Positions 9,071-18,054 are shown, numbered from the stretch's first letter. The stretch is 64,000 nucleotides of DNA from Saccharomonospora glauca K62 (GCF_000243395.2 NZ_CM001484.1:1537568-1601567), one strand, 5' to 3'. Numbers and translations are program-made. Notes: generated by a model from the sequence alone, not told the origin.

Positions 9071-9240
9071 GAAGTCGATGTTCCCCTCAGTGGAACAGAA
9101 GCTGTGATGTCGCGGCTCATCGTAGCGTGTTTGGATGTCGATCGCCCGTCGAGGGGTGAGGATTGTTCCGCTGACCGGTCCGCGCTTCAGTGGGGTGGTC
9201 AGCGGTCCCGGACAACCCGCCTCGGGAGGTGAAACGTCGA
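9071..9240. other. Intergenic, promoter region of the IclR gene
   Basis: The 170 bases between the IclR start and the stop of the PP2C phosphatase gene (also on the minus strand) should hold the IclR promoter. No convincing -10/-35 pair or palindrome was found by eye. Confidence 0.4.
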
Positions 9241-10476
9241 TCAGGTGTCGTGCCGGGGCGCCGAGGTCTCCGGGGGAAGCGTCTCCGTGGGCGGACGCCA
9301 GTCGATCATCATCAACGTCGCGTCGTCGTCGATCCGGCCCCACTGGTAGTCGAGCACCGCGTGCATCACCCGGCGCAGGGTCTCGGGTGCGGCGAGGTTG
9401 GCGGCCGAGTCCCGTTCGATGAACTCCACCAGCCGTTGGAAGCCGAACGGACGCCCCTCGTCGTCGCGGGACTCCACGATGCCGTCGGTGAAGAACAGCA
9501 GGCGATCCCCCGGTTCGAGGTGCTCCCGCCCCGTCGCCGCCGCGATGGGACGGTCGGAGATCCCGAGCGGAATCCTGGGACGGACCCGCAACTGTTTCAC
9601 CGCCGAGTTGGCCCGCAGAAGCAGCGGTGGAGGATGCCCCGCCAGCACATACGTCAGCTCGCCCGTGCCGAGGTCGAGCCAACTGAGGATCGCGGTCACG
9701 TACCGGGTACCCACCGGCCGGTTCTCGATGATCAGCCGGTCCGCCGTTCCGGCCAGCTCACCCAAGTCCCGCACCCCGCCGCGCCGTGCGTTGCGGATCG
9801 CGGCGAGCGCGACCGCCGTGGTCAGCCCCGACTGCATGTCGTGGCCCACGCTGTCGAACAGCGCGCAGAACGCGTTCCGCTCGTCCACCGCGTAGTCGAA
9901 CGCGTCACCGCCGACCCGCTGGTACGGTTCGAGAACCACACTGATCATGATGTCCTCGGACGCGAAGGTCAGCGGCGGCAGCAACTGCCACAGCAACTCC
10001 GCGTCCGGGGTGAAGGGCGTCGTCCGACGCGCGACGTGCAGGGCGTCGCCGTAGGCGAACTTCGAGGCGACGATGTGCCCCAACAGGTCCGCGAGCGCGA
10101 TGCACCGCTCCCGGACCTCCACGTCCCACGGGCTCAGGTCGTCGGGCAACCCGAAACGCACCGCCCCGATCCGCTCCGTCCCGTCGACCATCGGCACCCA
10201 CAACTCCGTGGCGGGACCACGAGTGGGAGCCCAGGTGGGTTCCTGGAGTTGGAACGCGCGGCCCGCGAGAGTGCCCTCGATCGCTATCGGAGCGCGGCCC
10301 TCGGCGGTGATGGGGGTGAGGACGCGTTGTCCGTGGTCGGCGAGATAGAGCTCAGCGGCCATCCCCAGGCGACGCATCGCGTGGTCGGCCACACGGCCGA
10401 GATCCGGCCCGGACGCCCTGTGCGTCTCACCGACGATGTCGGCCACCACGTCCCACCACGCGTTCGGCTCCACCAC
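9241..10476 (-). CDS. GAF-domain PP2C (SpoIIE/RsbU-type) serine phosphatase
   Basis: A 411-residue regulatory phosphatase. The N-terminal about 160 residues look like a GAF sensor (ending in LADLLGHIVASKFAYG). The C-terminal half is a SpoIIE/RsbU PP2C domain: YQRVGGDAFDYAV with the metal-binding Asp, FDSVGHDMQSGLTTA, TYVLAGHPPPLLLRA, and GDRLLFFTDGIVESRD. Such enzymes dephosphorylate anti-sigma antagonist proteins and steer alternative sigma factors. No anti-sigma kinase or antagonist gene is adjacent, so the partner is elsewhere. The start at 10476 gives a normal PP2C length; the next gene upstream on the same strand ends 74 bases away. Confidence 0.85.
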   Translation of the reverse strand: MVEPNAWWDVVADIVGETHRASGPDLGRVADHAMRRLGMAAELYLADHGQRVLTPITAEGRAPIAIEGTLAGRAFQLQEPTWAPTRGPATELWVPMVDGTERIGAVRFGLPDDLSPWDVEVRERCIALADLLGHIVASKFAYGDALHVARRTTPFTPDAELLWQLLPPLTFASEDIMISVVLEPYQRVGGDAFDYAVDERNAFCALFDSVGHDMQSGLTTAVALAAIRNARRGGVRDLGELAGTADRLIIENRPVGTRYVTAILSWLDLGTGELTYVLAGHPPPLLLRANSAVKQLRVRPRIPLGISDRPIAAATGREHLEPGDRLLFFTDGIVESRDDEGRPFGFQRLVEFIERDSAANLAAPETLRRVMHAVLDYQWGRIDDDATLMMIDWRPPTETLPPETSAPRHDT

Positions 10477-10550
10477 CTGATCCGCTTACCCACTGCGAAC
10501 CGGGGGAAACGCGTTGTCTCGGCCCCACCGGCCGGGCCGAGGACGTACCC

Positions 10551-11291
10551 TCACCCGGAGATCCGTTGCGCCAGCGTGTCGAGCACCTGCCTCATGGCCT
10601 TCGTCGGCTGCCGGAAAACCTTCTCGACCAGGTATGTGTGCTCGTCGTCGAGGACCATTTCCGGCCGGTCGTCCTGATTCGCCCGCGCCCGGAAGACTTT
10701 GGCGGCGTTGCGTCGTCCCGTCGTGTTGGCGACCGCGATCAGGAAGGTGTAGGCGCTTGCCTGCGGACCTTTGCCGACCGACTCGGCGTTCGCCACGGCG
10801 TGTGCCCAGTAGTAGAGGGCCTCCGCGCTGCGACCGCGTCTCAGCATGGCGGTGCCGGCGAGATCGAGCAGCGCGTACTTGCGCGGGCAGCTCCGCAGCC
10901 CCTGCCCTATCAGTTCCAGCTCCCGCTTCGTGCCCCGATACACGGGCACCAACCAGCTGTACAGGGCGTCCAAGTCGGTGTAGCGGGGATCGGCGAGGAG
11001 CTCGGTGACCACCTCCGCCATCTCCGGGGAGGTCGAGCCGTCGAACTTCGCGACTTCGATGATCCGGTTCAGGGCGTATCCGTCGTTGAGGACGCGGGTC
11101 TCGGGTTCCTCCGGAAAGGTCGGGGTCAGGCACGCGGCGACGTACTCGGGGTCGTCCGCACGCAGGTCGGGGCGGCGCCAGAGTTCCAGCGGCCATCGCG
11201 GTGTTCCGGGTGGTGTGCTCCGCGTGTCCGGGGCCGAATTCGGTGCCCTTCGCGGTGTGTTCGCGCGGGAGCGCTTGAAGAAGCCGAACAC
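10551..11291 (-). CDS. Hypothetical protein with helical-repeat (TPR-like) middle
   Basis: Not a named family to me. The 246-residue product starts FGFFKRSR, has a basic, proline-rich N-terminal 40 residues, then an alpha-helical body. The body contains PRKYALLDLAGTAMLRRGR and AEALYYWAHAVANAES, which look like tetratricopeptide-type helices. GTG 11291 is preferred because GGGGAGGA lies seven bases upstream; an in-frame ATG at 11336 would add 15 residues with no ribosome site. No signal peptide or membrane segment. It lies upstream of the PP2C phosphatase on the same strand, 74 bases apart, and could be co-transcribed with it. Confidence 0.65.
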   Translation of the reverse strand: MFGFFKRSRANTPRRAPNSAPDTRSTPPGTPRWPLELWRRPDLRADDPEYVAACLTPTFPEEPETRVLNDGYALNRIIEVAKFDGSTSPEMAEVVTELLADPRYTDLDALYSWLVPVYRGTKRELELIGQGLRSCPRKYALLDLAGTAMLRRGRSAEALYYWAHAVANAESVGKGPQASAYTFLIAVANTTGRRNAAKVFRARANQDDRPEMVLDDEHTYLVEKVFRQPTKAMRQVLDTLAQRISG

Positions 11292-11476
11292 GCTGTCCTC
11301 CCCAGTGATCCGGCGGCGCGGCCCGTGGTTCCCCACTCTCGGCGAGGGGCGGTCACCGCATACTGCCCCGCGTCGCCTCGAGGTTCAAGGCGAATGGCAG
11401 CAACAGGACGAGCCGGTGGGGCGGAGCTGCGCGGCGGGTTTTCGTGGCCTTGCGTCCGTACCCTGGAAGAATGCGG

Positions 11477-12376
11477 ATGAGACCGACCCTGAGTTGGACA
11501 CCGTCCGGCGTGACAGCTCCCCGCACCACGGAGCTGACCGAGATCGTGCGAGTGGTCGGCGAAGGCGGCGTCGTCGTGCTGAGCGGAGCGGGACTGTCGA
11601 CCGAATCCGGCATCCCCGACTACCGCGGCGTCGACGGGACCCTTCGCCGGCACCTGCCGATGACCCACCAGGAGTTCGTCGGCAGCGAGGAGAACAGGCG
11701 CCGGTACTGGGCTCGCAGCCATCTCGGCTGGGCCGCCTTTTCCCGAGCCCGTCCCAACGCCGGCCACGAGGCGGTGGCGGCACTGCAACACGGCGGCTAC
11801 CTCACCGGAGTGATCACGCAGAACGTCGACGGACTGCATCAGGCGGCGGGCGCCGAGGACGTGATCGAACTGCACGGCAACCTCGGCCGGGTGGTGTGCC
11901 TGGACTGCGGCCGGGTCAGCTCCCGCTGGGTGCTCGAACAGCGGCTGACGGAGGCGAACCCCGGCTTTCGCGCCGAGGTGACCCGCATCAACCCCGACGG
12001 CGACGTGGAGGTGCCCGAACACGTCGTGCGTGATTTCCGAGTGGTGTCGTGTTCGGCGTGCGGAACCGGGGTGTTGAAGCCGGACGTGGTGTTCTTCGGT
12101 GACAGCGTGCCGCGGTCGCGGGTCGAGGAGTGCAGGCGGCTGATCGATGCCGCGAACGCCGTGCTCGTGCTCGGCTCCTCCCTGGCCGTCATGTCCGGGC
12201 TGCGGTTCGTCCGGCAAGCCGCCGGGGCGGGCAAACCCGTGTTGATCATCAACAAGGGGGAGACCCGCGGCGATGCTCACGCTCTGGTCCGGGTCGACCG
12301 CGCGCTGGGGTCGGCGCTGACGGAGCTGACCGAACGCCTCGGCTGCCGGTGGCCTGCCGCCGAGGACACCGCGTGA
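11477..12376 (+). CDS. Sir2-family NAD-dependent protein deacylase
   Basis: A 299-residue sirtuin. NAD-binding GAGLSTESGIPDYRG (about residues 40-54), TQNVDGLH, the catalytic His in ELHGNLG, a zinc ribbon with CLDC and CSAC pairs, and LGSSLAVMSG are all present. It removes acyl groups from lysines using NAD+. A GGAAG purine run seven bases before ATG 11477 favours that start; ATG 11471 is two codons earlier and equally in frame. The protein is longer than class-III bacterial CobB types (about 240) because of an insert between the zinc pairs (about 45 residues apart). It is divergent from the helical-repeat gene. Confidence 0.9.
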   Translation: MRPTLSWTPSGVTAPRTTELTEIVRVVGEGGVVVLSGAGLSTESGIPDYRGVDGTLRRHLPMTHQEFVGSEENRRRYWARSHLGWAAFSRARPNAGHEAVAALQHGGYLTGVITQNVDGLHQAAGAEDVIELHGNLGRVVCLDCGRVSSRWVLEQRLTEANPGFRAEVTRINPDGDVEVPEHVVRDFRVVSCSACGTGVLKPDVVFFGDSVPRSRVEECRRLIDAANAVLVLGSSLAVMSGLRFVRQAAGAGKPVLIINKGETRGDAHALVRVDRALGSALTELTERLGCRWPAAEDTA

Positions 12377-12380
12377 GGGA

Positions 12381-12806
12381 TCAGACGCCCGAGTCGTGTT
12401 CGCAGTGGGCCTTCAGCGAGCGCGCCTCGGTGTCCACGAATTCCCGGATGGTGCCCGCGAGGGGACGGGCGAAGAAGGCCAAGGCTCCTCGGACGGCGAA
12501 GTCGAGCGTCACGACGGTGCCCTCGTCGTCCGCTCGGAGCCGGTGCCCCGCGTCCAGCCGCAGCAAGCGCGGGCCGCTCGTCCAGGCGAAGAACTCTCCC
12601 GGCACCAGCTCCGTCACCGTCCACACGCGAGAAGGTTGTTTCGGCTGGTGCAACTCGGTCCTGCTGCCGACCCGCAACGGTCCCTCGTCCAGTCTGCGTG
12701 CCGTGGTGACGGTGGGCGTCCACGTGGGCCACGACTCCACGGCGCTGAGGACCTCCCACACCCGTTGCGGAGCCGCGTCGATCGCCACCGTCGTCGTGTA
12801 TCGCAT
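12381..12806 (-). CDS. SRPBCC (START/polyketide cyclase-like) family protein
   Basis: A 141-residue SRPBCC-fold protein. The usual opening strand and helix (RYTTTVAIDAAPQRVWEVLSAVESWPTWTP), central strands RVWTVTELVPGEFFAWTS and the long C-terminal helix (AGTIREFVDTEARSLKAHCE, split) are visible. Length matches the family. ATG 12806 has a strong GGGGGAA ribosome site seven bases upstream; an ATG 11 codons earlier (12839) lacks one. The fold binds hydrophobic ligands; the ligand here is unknown. Convergent with Sir2, with only four bases between the stops. Confidence 0.8.
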   Translation of the reverse strand: MRYTTTVAIDAAPQRVWEVLSAVESWPTWTPTVTTARRLDEGPLRVGSRTELHQPKQPSRVWTVTELVPGEFFAWTSGPRLLRLDAGHRLRADDEGTVVTLDFAVRGALAFFARPLAGTIREFVDTEARSLKAHCEHDSGV

Positions 12807-12960
12807 GGCTTTCCCCCGGAAGTCGTCCTTGGCCGGCATCGTGACACGTCTTTGGGCGGAAGGCCAAGCACCGCGAGGTGATGTCGGCCGGAACGGAAAG
12901 CCCGGCCCCCGAGTGGGGTGTCGAAGTTGATCTCCGTGAAGCATGCGGCTGTCGCCGAGA

Positions 12961-13464
12961 TCAGACGTTGAGAGTGGCTGGGCGTGTCCGCTCGCTCCAA
13001 CCGAGCACCGAGAAGGGGGTCCCACGGCGGTAGGCCGCGATACCGGCGGCCGGGTACTCGATGAGGTCGTCAGGCAGATGATTCAGGTCGAACCAGCCGA
13101 GATCGGAGCACTTTTCCGGCTCGCGGTTGAACGGCTCACCAATCCAGGTGGTCGTGGCGAAGAACGGGCCCAGGCGAGGTTCGGGACCCGAACCGTTGAC
13201 GTGGATGGTGTGAACATGGGTGAAGTCGTCGGGATCGATCAGAACGCCGACCTCTTCTTCGGCCTCACGGGCAGCGGCGGTGAGCACGTCCTCGCCCGTG
13301 TCGAGTTTGCCGGAGGGGAGATGCCACCTGCCATCGAACGCCCCACCTCGACGCTTGGTGAGTAGCAGTTCAGTGCCACGAAGCAGCAGAACATGAACAT
13401 CGATGAGATGGCGGTCGGGCACGGTCCGTCCTCGCGTTAGGGATCCGTCGTCGGTCCGGGACAC
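12961..13464 (-). CDS. NUDIX hydrolase
   Basis: A 167-residue NUDIX-fold pyrophosphohydrolase. The Nudix box runs GKLDTGED...REAEEEVG (about residues 53-76) with the metal-binding glutamates intact, preceded by FDGRWHLPSG. NUDIX enzymes cleave nucleoside diphosphates linked to another moiety; the substrate cannot be assigned. The first about 16 residues may not be translated, since the core begins at DRHLIDVHVLL. It is the last gene of a short minus-strand run with the dTMP-kinase-like gene 30 bases upstream. Codon use by eye is less GC-rich at third positions than in neighbouring genes. Confidence 0.85.
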   Translation of the reverse strand: MSRTDDGSLTRGRTVPDRHLIDVHVLLLRGTELLLTKRRGGAFDGRWHLPSGKLDTGEDVLTAAAREAEEEVGVLIDPDDFTHVHTIHVNGSGPEPRLGPFFATTTWIGEPFNREPEKCSDLGWFDLNHLPDDLIEYPAAGIAAYRRGTPFSVLGWSERTRPATLNV

Positions 13465-13494
13465 CGAGGGAATGGTGCCCCGGCTGACGGCAGC

Positions 13495-14141
13495 TTACGC
13501 GGTGGCCCTCTGATCACGGGAGTTTTGACCGAACTCCGCGATTCGCTGTGCGATCTTCTCCATGACCTGGTGAGGCCTCTGGCTCGTGGTGTCGATGGTC
13601 AGGACGGCAGGTGTTCCGAGCCGAGACAGATAGGATGCCGCGGTCCGGTACATCTTGGCTTCCGCTTCACTAGCGCTGATTCCGCTTTGAAACCTGTCAT
13701 GTGCGCCTCGGGTGGCGATGCGGGAAGCGGCCACGGCTGGGTCCGCGATGAGTAGCACAGCTAGATCGGGGCGCCTGGCTCGGCTGTTCAGAGCATCGAC
13801 GAACCCAAGAGGTACACCGTCCAACTGTTGCAATGCGTAGGAAGAGGCGAGGTACCGGTCGCATACGACGACTGCTCCTTCTCGGAGGCGAGGTTTGATT
13901 TCTGTCTCCAAGTGGTGATACCGGTCGGCCGCGATCAGGCACGCAAGCGTTTCTTTCCGGTATAGATCGACGTGCTGTCGAGCCAACGTTCCCAGCGCAT
14001 TCTTGTCGGCTCCGCTGTGGTATGGACGTGGTAGCCCAGGTTGCGAAGATAGGGACCAAGAAGGCGGACAGTGGTGGTTTTGCCCGCACCTGCCATGCCG
14101 TCGAGGGTGACGAAAAGACTGGGGCGGTTACCGGAGGTCAT
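13495..14141 (-). pseudogene. dTMP kinase-like gene with single-base frameshift
   Basis: The N-terminal part, from ATG 14141, carries the P-loop DGMAGAGKTTTV and TTAEPTR. The rest (ARQHVDLYRKETLACLIAADRYHH split, CDRYLASSYALQQLDG with the DR motif, and the lid region near RFQSGISASE) is in another frame down to 13495. The two join if one base is restored at about 14000-14006, in the short A-run of the coding strand after the EPTR codons. Total length 647 is one base short of 216 codons. The product would be a dTMP-kinase-fold nucleotide kinase of about 215 residues. A real pseudogene and a sequencing indel are both possible. The base composition is lower in GC than around it. Confidence 0.75.
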
Positions 14142-14344
14142 GTCGAGACCTTCCGTTCGTATTGTTCACGGCTGAGGGAAACGAGATTGCGGCGTACGTA
14201 GTTAATGGATGCTTCGGACAGCTGAATGTTGACTGAGAAGTTGAATTCGTCGCGCTCCCTCATCGCTTCTTCCTCTCCGCTACTGGTGAGATCGACAGCC
14301 GTGTAGTTGAGCAGTTGCTCGGCGGTGTAGCGACCGGTCCGCAT
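14138..14344 (-). CDS. Small hypothetical protein upstream of the dTMP-kinase-like gene
   Basis: Unrecognised short reading frame whose stop overlaps the ATG of the kinase-like gene (TGA/ATG), suggesting translational coupling. Two starts are possible: ATG 14344 (68 residues) and ATG 14263 (41 residues), the latter with AGGAAG five bases upstream. The product is polar, with FNFSVNIQLSEASINYVRRN and a basic end (SREQYERKV). It resembles the short companion proteins next to phage- or island-type kinases only in size and position. Function unknown. Confidence 0.45.
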   Translation of the reverse strand: MRTGRYTAEQLLNYTAVDLTSSGEEEAMRERDEFNFSVNIQLSEASINYVRRNLVSLSREQYERKVST

Positions 14345-14594
14345 CAATCGTGTCCGGTCAGGGGTCTCCGGATGGGGGCGATATTCGAACGCTGATGCGC
14401 GGAAGTTCCGGATTTCCGGTGAGTTGCGAGTGACCTTTGAGGACGGAAACACGCTGTGGGGCCACTCGAACGACGAGTTCGAGACAGGGGCCCTGACCCG
14501 GCCGAACGCGTTCGGGATCGCCTGCGTGCCCGGCGGGAAACCGGCGGTGTGGTCGCACTGGAGGGGACTGACCGTGTCGTGCCGGTCCCCACCT
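14345..14594. other. Unassigned stretch, possible gene remnant
   Basis: 250 bases with no convincing gene. On the plus strand, 14424 to about 14600 reads protein-like without a proper start or end (VTFEDGNTLWGHSNDEF, then NAFGIACVPGGKPAVW). This could be the relic of an interrupted gene at the edge of the NUDIX/kinase segment. No repeats or terminator seen. Confidence 0.35.
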
Positions 14595-15791
14595 TCACCC
14601 CCGCTCGGCGAACGGCCCGTCCGGTCCGAAGGCCAGCGCGGCGAATCGCTCGCCGATACGGCGGTGCGCCGCGGCATCCGGGTGAAGCGCGTCGGGCAGC
14701 GGCAGTTCGGCGAAGTCCGACTCGCCGTAGAGGTCGCGGCCGTCGAGATAGTGCAGGTGGGGATCGTCGGCTGCGCGCTGCGCCACGATGCGGGCCAGCT
14801 CGTCGCGGACGACGTTCAATGTGAGTTTGCCCGCCGCGCGTTCCGTCGGGTCGCCCGTGGCGCGGAACCGCAGCGTTCCCGCGCGCAGGGCGGCGACGTC
14901 GAAATCGCCCGGCCCCGGAGTGTCCTCGTGGATGGGGCAGTAGATCGGGGAGACGACCAGCAGCGGCGTGGTGGGATGCCCGTCGCGGACGGTGTCGAGG
15001 AAACCGTGCACCGCCGCGGTGAACGCCCGCAGCCGCATCACGTCGCCGCCCACCACGTTGATGCCGAGCTTGAGGCTGATCAGGTCGGCCGGGGTGTCGC
15101 GCAGAACGCGGGCGGTGAACGGGTCGAGCAGGGCACTCCCACTGAGCCCGAGGTTGACCAGCTCCACGCCGCCGAGCGAGGCGGCGAGCGCGGGCCAGGT
15201 CGTGCTGGGGCTCGCGGCGTTGGATCCTTGGCTGATCGAGCTGCCGTGATGCAGCCAGACCCTGCGGTCCACGCTCGGCGCGGGTTCCACGGGAGCGTCG
15301 GTGCGCAGGGCGACCAGGCGGGTGATCTCGTTGTGTGGCAACCAGATCTCCACGTCCTTGGCGCGATCGGGCAGGTCGGTGAAGCGCACGGTGACCACCG
15401 AGCCGGGGCGGGGCTCGGCGCTTCCCGTGCCGGGGTCGAGGGTCAGCACGTCCCCGCCCGGCGCGCTCGCCCGCCCGGCCGCTCGACCGTCCACGAGCAG
15501 GTCGTACGTCCCGTCCGGGCGACGCGGCGCACCTCGAAAGCCGATCTTGGTGGGAAGGGTGTCCAACTCGATCGTGGTGGCGCGGGTCCGCAACACCAGA
15601 CGTACCCCCGAGGGCTGGCTCTCCGCCAGGTGCAGTTGCCGGTCGGGGCACTGCGCACGGGCACGGGCGGGCAGCCGATGAGGTAACAGCCCGCGTTCGG
15701 TCGGTTCCAGCTCCAGCGCACCGCGCACGAAAGCCGCCGTGATGGGAGTGGTGATCCAGCCGGACGCAGCGGCGCCGTCAGGGGCGTTCAT
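14595..15791 (-). CDS. SGNH/GDSL-type hydrolase (two-domain esterase)
   Basis: A 398-residue SGNH hydrolase. Residues about 1-190 form a beta-rich N-terminal domain, followed by the catalytic domain with nucleophile motif HHGSSISQG (about 195), NLGLSGSALLDP (Gly block), LKLGINVVGGD (Asn block) and the C-terminal catalytic pair in LPDALHPDAAAH. This arrangement is seen in lipase/acyl-hydrolase proteins annotated as GDSL-like. No signal peptide, so the enzyme appears to be cytoplasmic. ATG 15791 precedes MNAPDGAAASG; no strong ribosome site. It is divergent from the aldo/keto reductase gene. Acyl substrate unknown. Confidence 0.82.
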   Translation of the reverse strand: MNAPDGAAASGWITTPITAAFVRGALELEPTERGLLPHRLPARARAQCPDRQLHLAESQPSGVRLVLRTRATTIELDTLPTKIGFRGAPRRPDGTYDLLVDGRAAGRASAPGGDVLTLDPGTGSAEPRPGSVVTVRFTDLPDRAKDVEIWLPHNEITRLVALRTDAPVEPAPSVDRRVWLHHGSSISQGSNAASPSTTWPALAASLGGVELVNLGLSGSALLDPFTARVLRDTPADLISLKLGINVVGGDVMRLRAFTAAVHGFLDTVRDGHPTTPLLVVSPIYCPIHEDTPGPGDFDVAALRAGTLRFRATGDPTERAAGKLTLNVVRDELARIVAQRAADDPHLHYLDGRDLYGESDFAELPLPDALHPDAAAHRRIGERFAALAFGPDGPFAERG

Positions 15792-15953
15792 GGCCGCCAG
15801 CGTTCCAGACCCATGGGGAAACGTCCTCTCTTTTTTCGGCTCCGACCTCGTCACATCGTCGCGTGAGAGAGATGACAGCACGATCACGACGATGGATACT
15901 GCGGATAGCTTTCGCCAGCGAGACGGCATGGGCCGGGAGAGGACGGGAACAGC

Positions 15954-16829
15954 ATGGCCGGCGACACCCTCGGTGGGACGTACACGATGGCCGAGGGGCT
16001 CACGGTCCACCGAATGGGATACGGAGCGATGCAGCTCGCCGGACCGGGCGTGTTCGGACCTCCCAAGGACCGGGACGAGGCGATCGCCGTGCTGCGCACC
16101 GCCGTCGAGCTCGGCGTCGACCACATCGACACCGCCGACTTCTACGGCCCGCACGTGACCAACGAACTGATCCGCGAGGCACTCGCGCCCTACGGCGACG
16201 ACCTCCACATCGTCACCAAGGTCGGGGCCGTGCGCGACGAGCAGGGCGGTTGGCCGCACGCGCGGTCGCCGGAGCAGCTGCGCCAGCAGGTGGAGTCGAA
16301 CCTGCGCACGCTCGGCGTGGACGTGCTCGACGTCGTCAATCTGCGGGTCGGCGGCGGCCCGGACGGACACTCGCCGGTGCCCGGCTCGATCGCCGAACCG
16401 TTCGGCGCCTTGGCCGAGATGCGGGAGCAAGGACTGATCCGGCACCTCGGGATCAGCGTGGTCGACGAGGAGCAGGTGCGGGAGGCGCAGTCGATCGCGC
16501 CGGTCGTGACCGTCCAGAACTGGTACAACGTCGTGCACCGCGGTGACGAGCGGCTCATCGCGTCGTTGGCGGAGCAGGGCATCTCCTACGTGCCGTTCTG
16601 GCCATTGGGCGGATTCAGCCCGATCCAGTCCGAGACCCTGGAGACCGTGGCGAAGGACCTCGGCGCCTCGCCGCAGGCGGTCGCGCTGGCGTGGCTGCTG
16701 CACCAGTCGCCGAACATCTGCGTCATCCCCGGCACGTCGTCGGTGGCACACTTGCGCGAGAACATCGCGGCGGCGTCGTTGGAGCTTCCCGAGGACGCGC
16801 TCGCGACACTCGACGGCATCGCGGGCTGA
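15954..16829 (+). CDS. Aldo/keto reductase
   Basis: A 291-residue NADPH-dependent oxidoreductase of the AKR superfamily: GYGAMQLAGPGVFG at the N-terminus, DTADFYG with catalytic Asp and Tyr (about residues 61-67), VTKVG with catalytic Lys (about 91), and the C-terminal cofactor segment VIPGTSSVAHLREN. The usual catalytic His position (D-LLLH in relatives) here reads DVVNLRVGG, so one tetrad member may be replaced. That is a common variant of the actinobacterial oxidoreductase subgroup. Overlaps nothing; the stop is four bases from the convergent GNAT gene. Confidence 0.88.
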   Translation: MAGDTLGGTYTMAEGLTVHRMGYGAMQLAGPGVFGPPKDRDEAIAVLRTAVELGVDHIDTADFYGPHVTNELIREALAPYGDDLHIVTKVGAVRDEQGGWPHARSPEQLRQQVESNLRTLGVDVLDVVNLRVGGGPDGHSPVPGSIAEPFGALAEMREQGLIRHLGISVVDEEQVREAQSIAPVVTVQNWYNVVHRGDERLIASLAEQGISYVPFWPLGGFSPIQSETLETVAKDLGASPQAVALAWLLHQSPNICVIPGTSSVAHLRENIAAASLELPEDALATLDGIAG

Positions 16830-16832
16830 GAC

Positions 16833-17699
16833 TCAGCGGTCGAGCCGGAGGTCGGCAACCGCGGCCTCCGGTCGGAAGCCGGCGGAGACGTAGGTGGCGA
16901 TGCCGCCGACGTTGGAGCTCGGCGTGCACACGAGTGCGCTCGACGCACCCAGCTTCCGCAGGGTCGCCGCGGCGGCCAAGGTGACGGCGCGGCCGTGACC
17001 GCGTCCGCGATGGTCTCGGTGCACGCCCATCGGTTCCACGAGCCCCGGCCGTCCCCGTCCCGCCGACCACACCGTCACGGCGGCGACGGCGGTGTCCTCG
17101 TCGTCGTAGGCGACCAGGCAGCGCGCATCGGCGTAGGTGGGAGCGGCGGCCATCGCGTACCAGTGCTCGGCGGTGAACGTCGAGCCGTCGAACGCGGCGC
17201 GCTGGACCTCGGCGCGGACGCCAGCGCGTTCGGGGCCGATCACCTCCACGCGGGTGGCGGACCGTGGCACCGGGGCCGTGAGGTCGCGACGCAGTGGCGT
17301 CCACGGTTCGTGGGGAACCCAACCACGGTCGGTCAGGACCTCGCGCAGCACGGCGTCCGAGGGCGTTTCGAGCGACACCGGCCCCGCGGGCAGCACGCCG
17401 CGTCGCGGGTCGGTGAGGTCGTCGGCGAGCTGCCGGGCGAGGCGGTCGTCCCGGCGTGCGTCCGGGGCGAGGGTCAACCGCAGCAGCGTCGCGCCGTCCC
17501 GCAGTCCTATCGCGACGATGCGCCCGGCGTCGCTCCAGGTTCGCACCGCGGCGGCCGTCGCCTCGGCCCCGAACCGCCGATACCAGCCGAGGTCACCGGG
17601 GTGCAGCTGCCAGGGAGCGGCATCGGACTGCCAGTCCCGCAACACGGCCACCACCGTGTCCAGCGTGTCGACGGTCGGGGTGTCGAGGGTGAGGCTCAT
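16833..17699 (-). CDS. GNAT family N-acetyltransferase
   Basis: A 288-residue protein with a C-terminal GNAT domain: LVEPMGVHRDHRGRGHGRAV (split; acetyl-CoA pyrophosphate loop R-G-x-G-x-G/A, about residues 222-240), then ALVCTPSSNVGGIATYVSAGF, the typical last strand. The N-terminal half is a degenerate second GNAT-like fold, as in tandem-GNAT proteins of mycothiol-synthase type. ATG 17699 begins MSLTLDTP; the ribosome site is weak. Substrate unknown. Confidence 0.8.
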   Translation of the reverse strand: MSLTLDTPTVDTLDTVVAVLRDWQSDAAPWQLHPGDLGWYRRFGAEATAAAVRTWSDAGRIVAIGLRDGATLLRLTLAPDARRDDRLARQLADDLTDPRRGVLPAGPVSLETPSDAVLREVLTDRGWVPHEPWTPLRRDLTAPVPRSATRVEVIGPERAGVRAEVQRAAFDGSTFTAEHWYAMAAAPTYADARCLVAYDDEDTAVAAVTVWSAGRGRPGLVEPMGVHRDHRGRGHGRAVTLAAAATLRKLGASSALVCTPSSNVGGIATYVSAGFRPEAAVADLRLDR

Positions 17700-17751
17700 G
17701 ACGCGATCCCACACCGGGAGCCCGAGTCCGCGTATCCCCTTTTCGGCCGGT

Positions 17752-18054
17752 TCAGGTGTTCCACACCAATGCCGCCAGCACCGCGAACACGGGCAGGCCG
17801 ACGAGCACGACCTCGCGGAACGGCCGGGGCCGACGCCAGGCGAACGCGTAGGTGAGGGGCGTGCCCATGAGGGCGACCACGGTCATCCTCGGGCCGAATT
17901 CGTAGTAGAGCATGTCGCCGTCGGGCGGTCCCAGGGCGAGCACGAGCACGGCCGTGGACGTGACCGCCCAGAGCACCATCGCGCCCAGGGCCAGCAGCCA
18001 ACCGCGCGGGCGGTGGCGTTCCCGCGTTCGTGGTTCGGGCCGATAATTCGTCAT
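17752..18054 (-). CDS. Small integral membrane protein
   Basis: A 100-residue protein with a basic N-terminus (RTRERHRPR) and three hydrophobic segments (WLLALGAMVLWAVTSTAVLVL; MTVVALMGTPLTYAFAW; VVLVGLPVFAVLAALVW). No family recognised. ATG 18054 chosen because it directly precedes MTNYRPEP; the longer in-frame extension is cysteine- and arginine-rich and unlikely to be coding. Lies between the GNAT gene and the broken hydrolase, all on the minus strand. Confidence 0.6.
   Translation of the reverse strand: MTNYRPEPRTRERHRPRGWLLALGAMVLWAVTSTAVLVLALGPPDGDMLYYEFGPRMTVVALMGTPLTYAFAWRRPRPFREVVLVGLPVFAVLAALVWNT

Noticed and set aside
8165-9232. Long plus-strand frame opposite the IclR gene
   Set aside because: Low-complexity, no domain; the minus strand has a full IclR protein.
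15792-16751. N-terminal extension of the 14595-15791 SGNH gene across the aldo/keto reductase gene
   Set aside because: It would run antisense through a conserved aldo/keto reductase; the SGNH protein starts well at ATG 15791.
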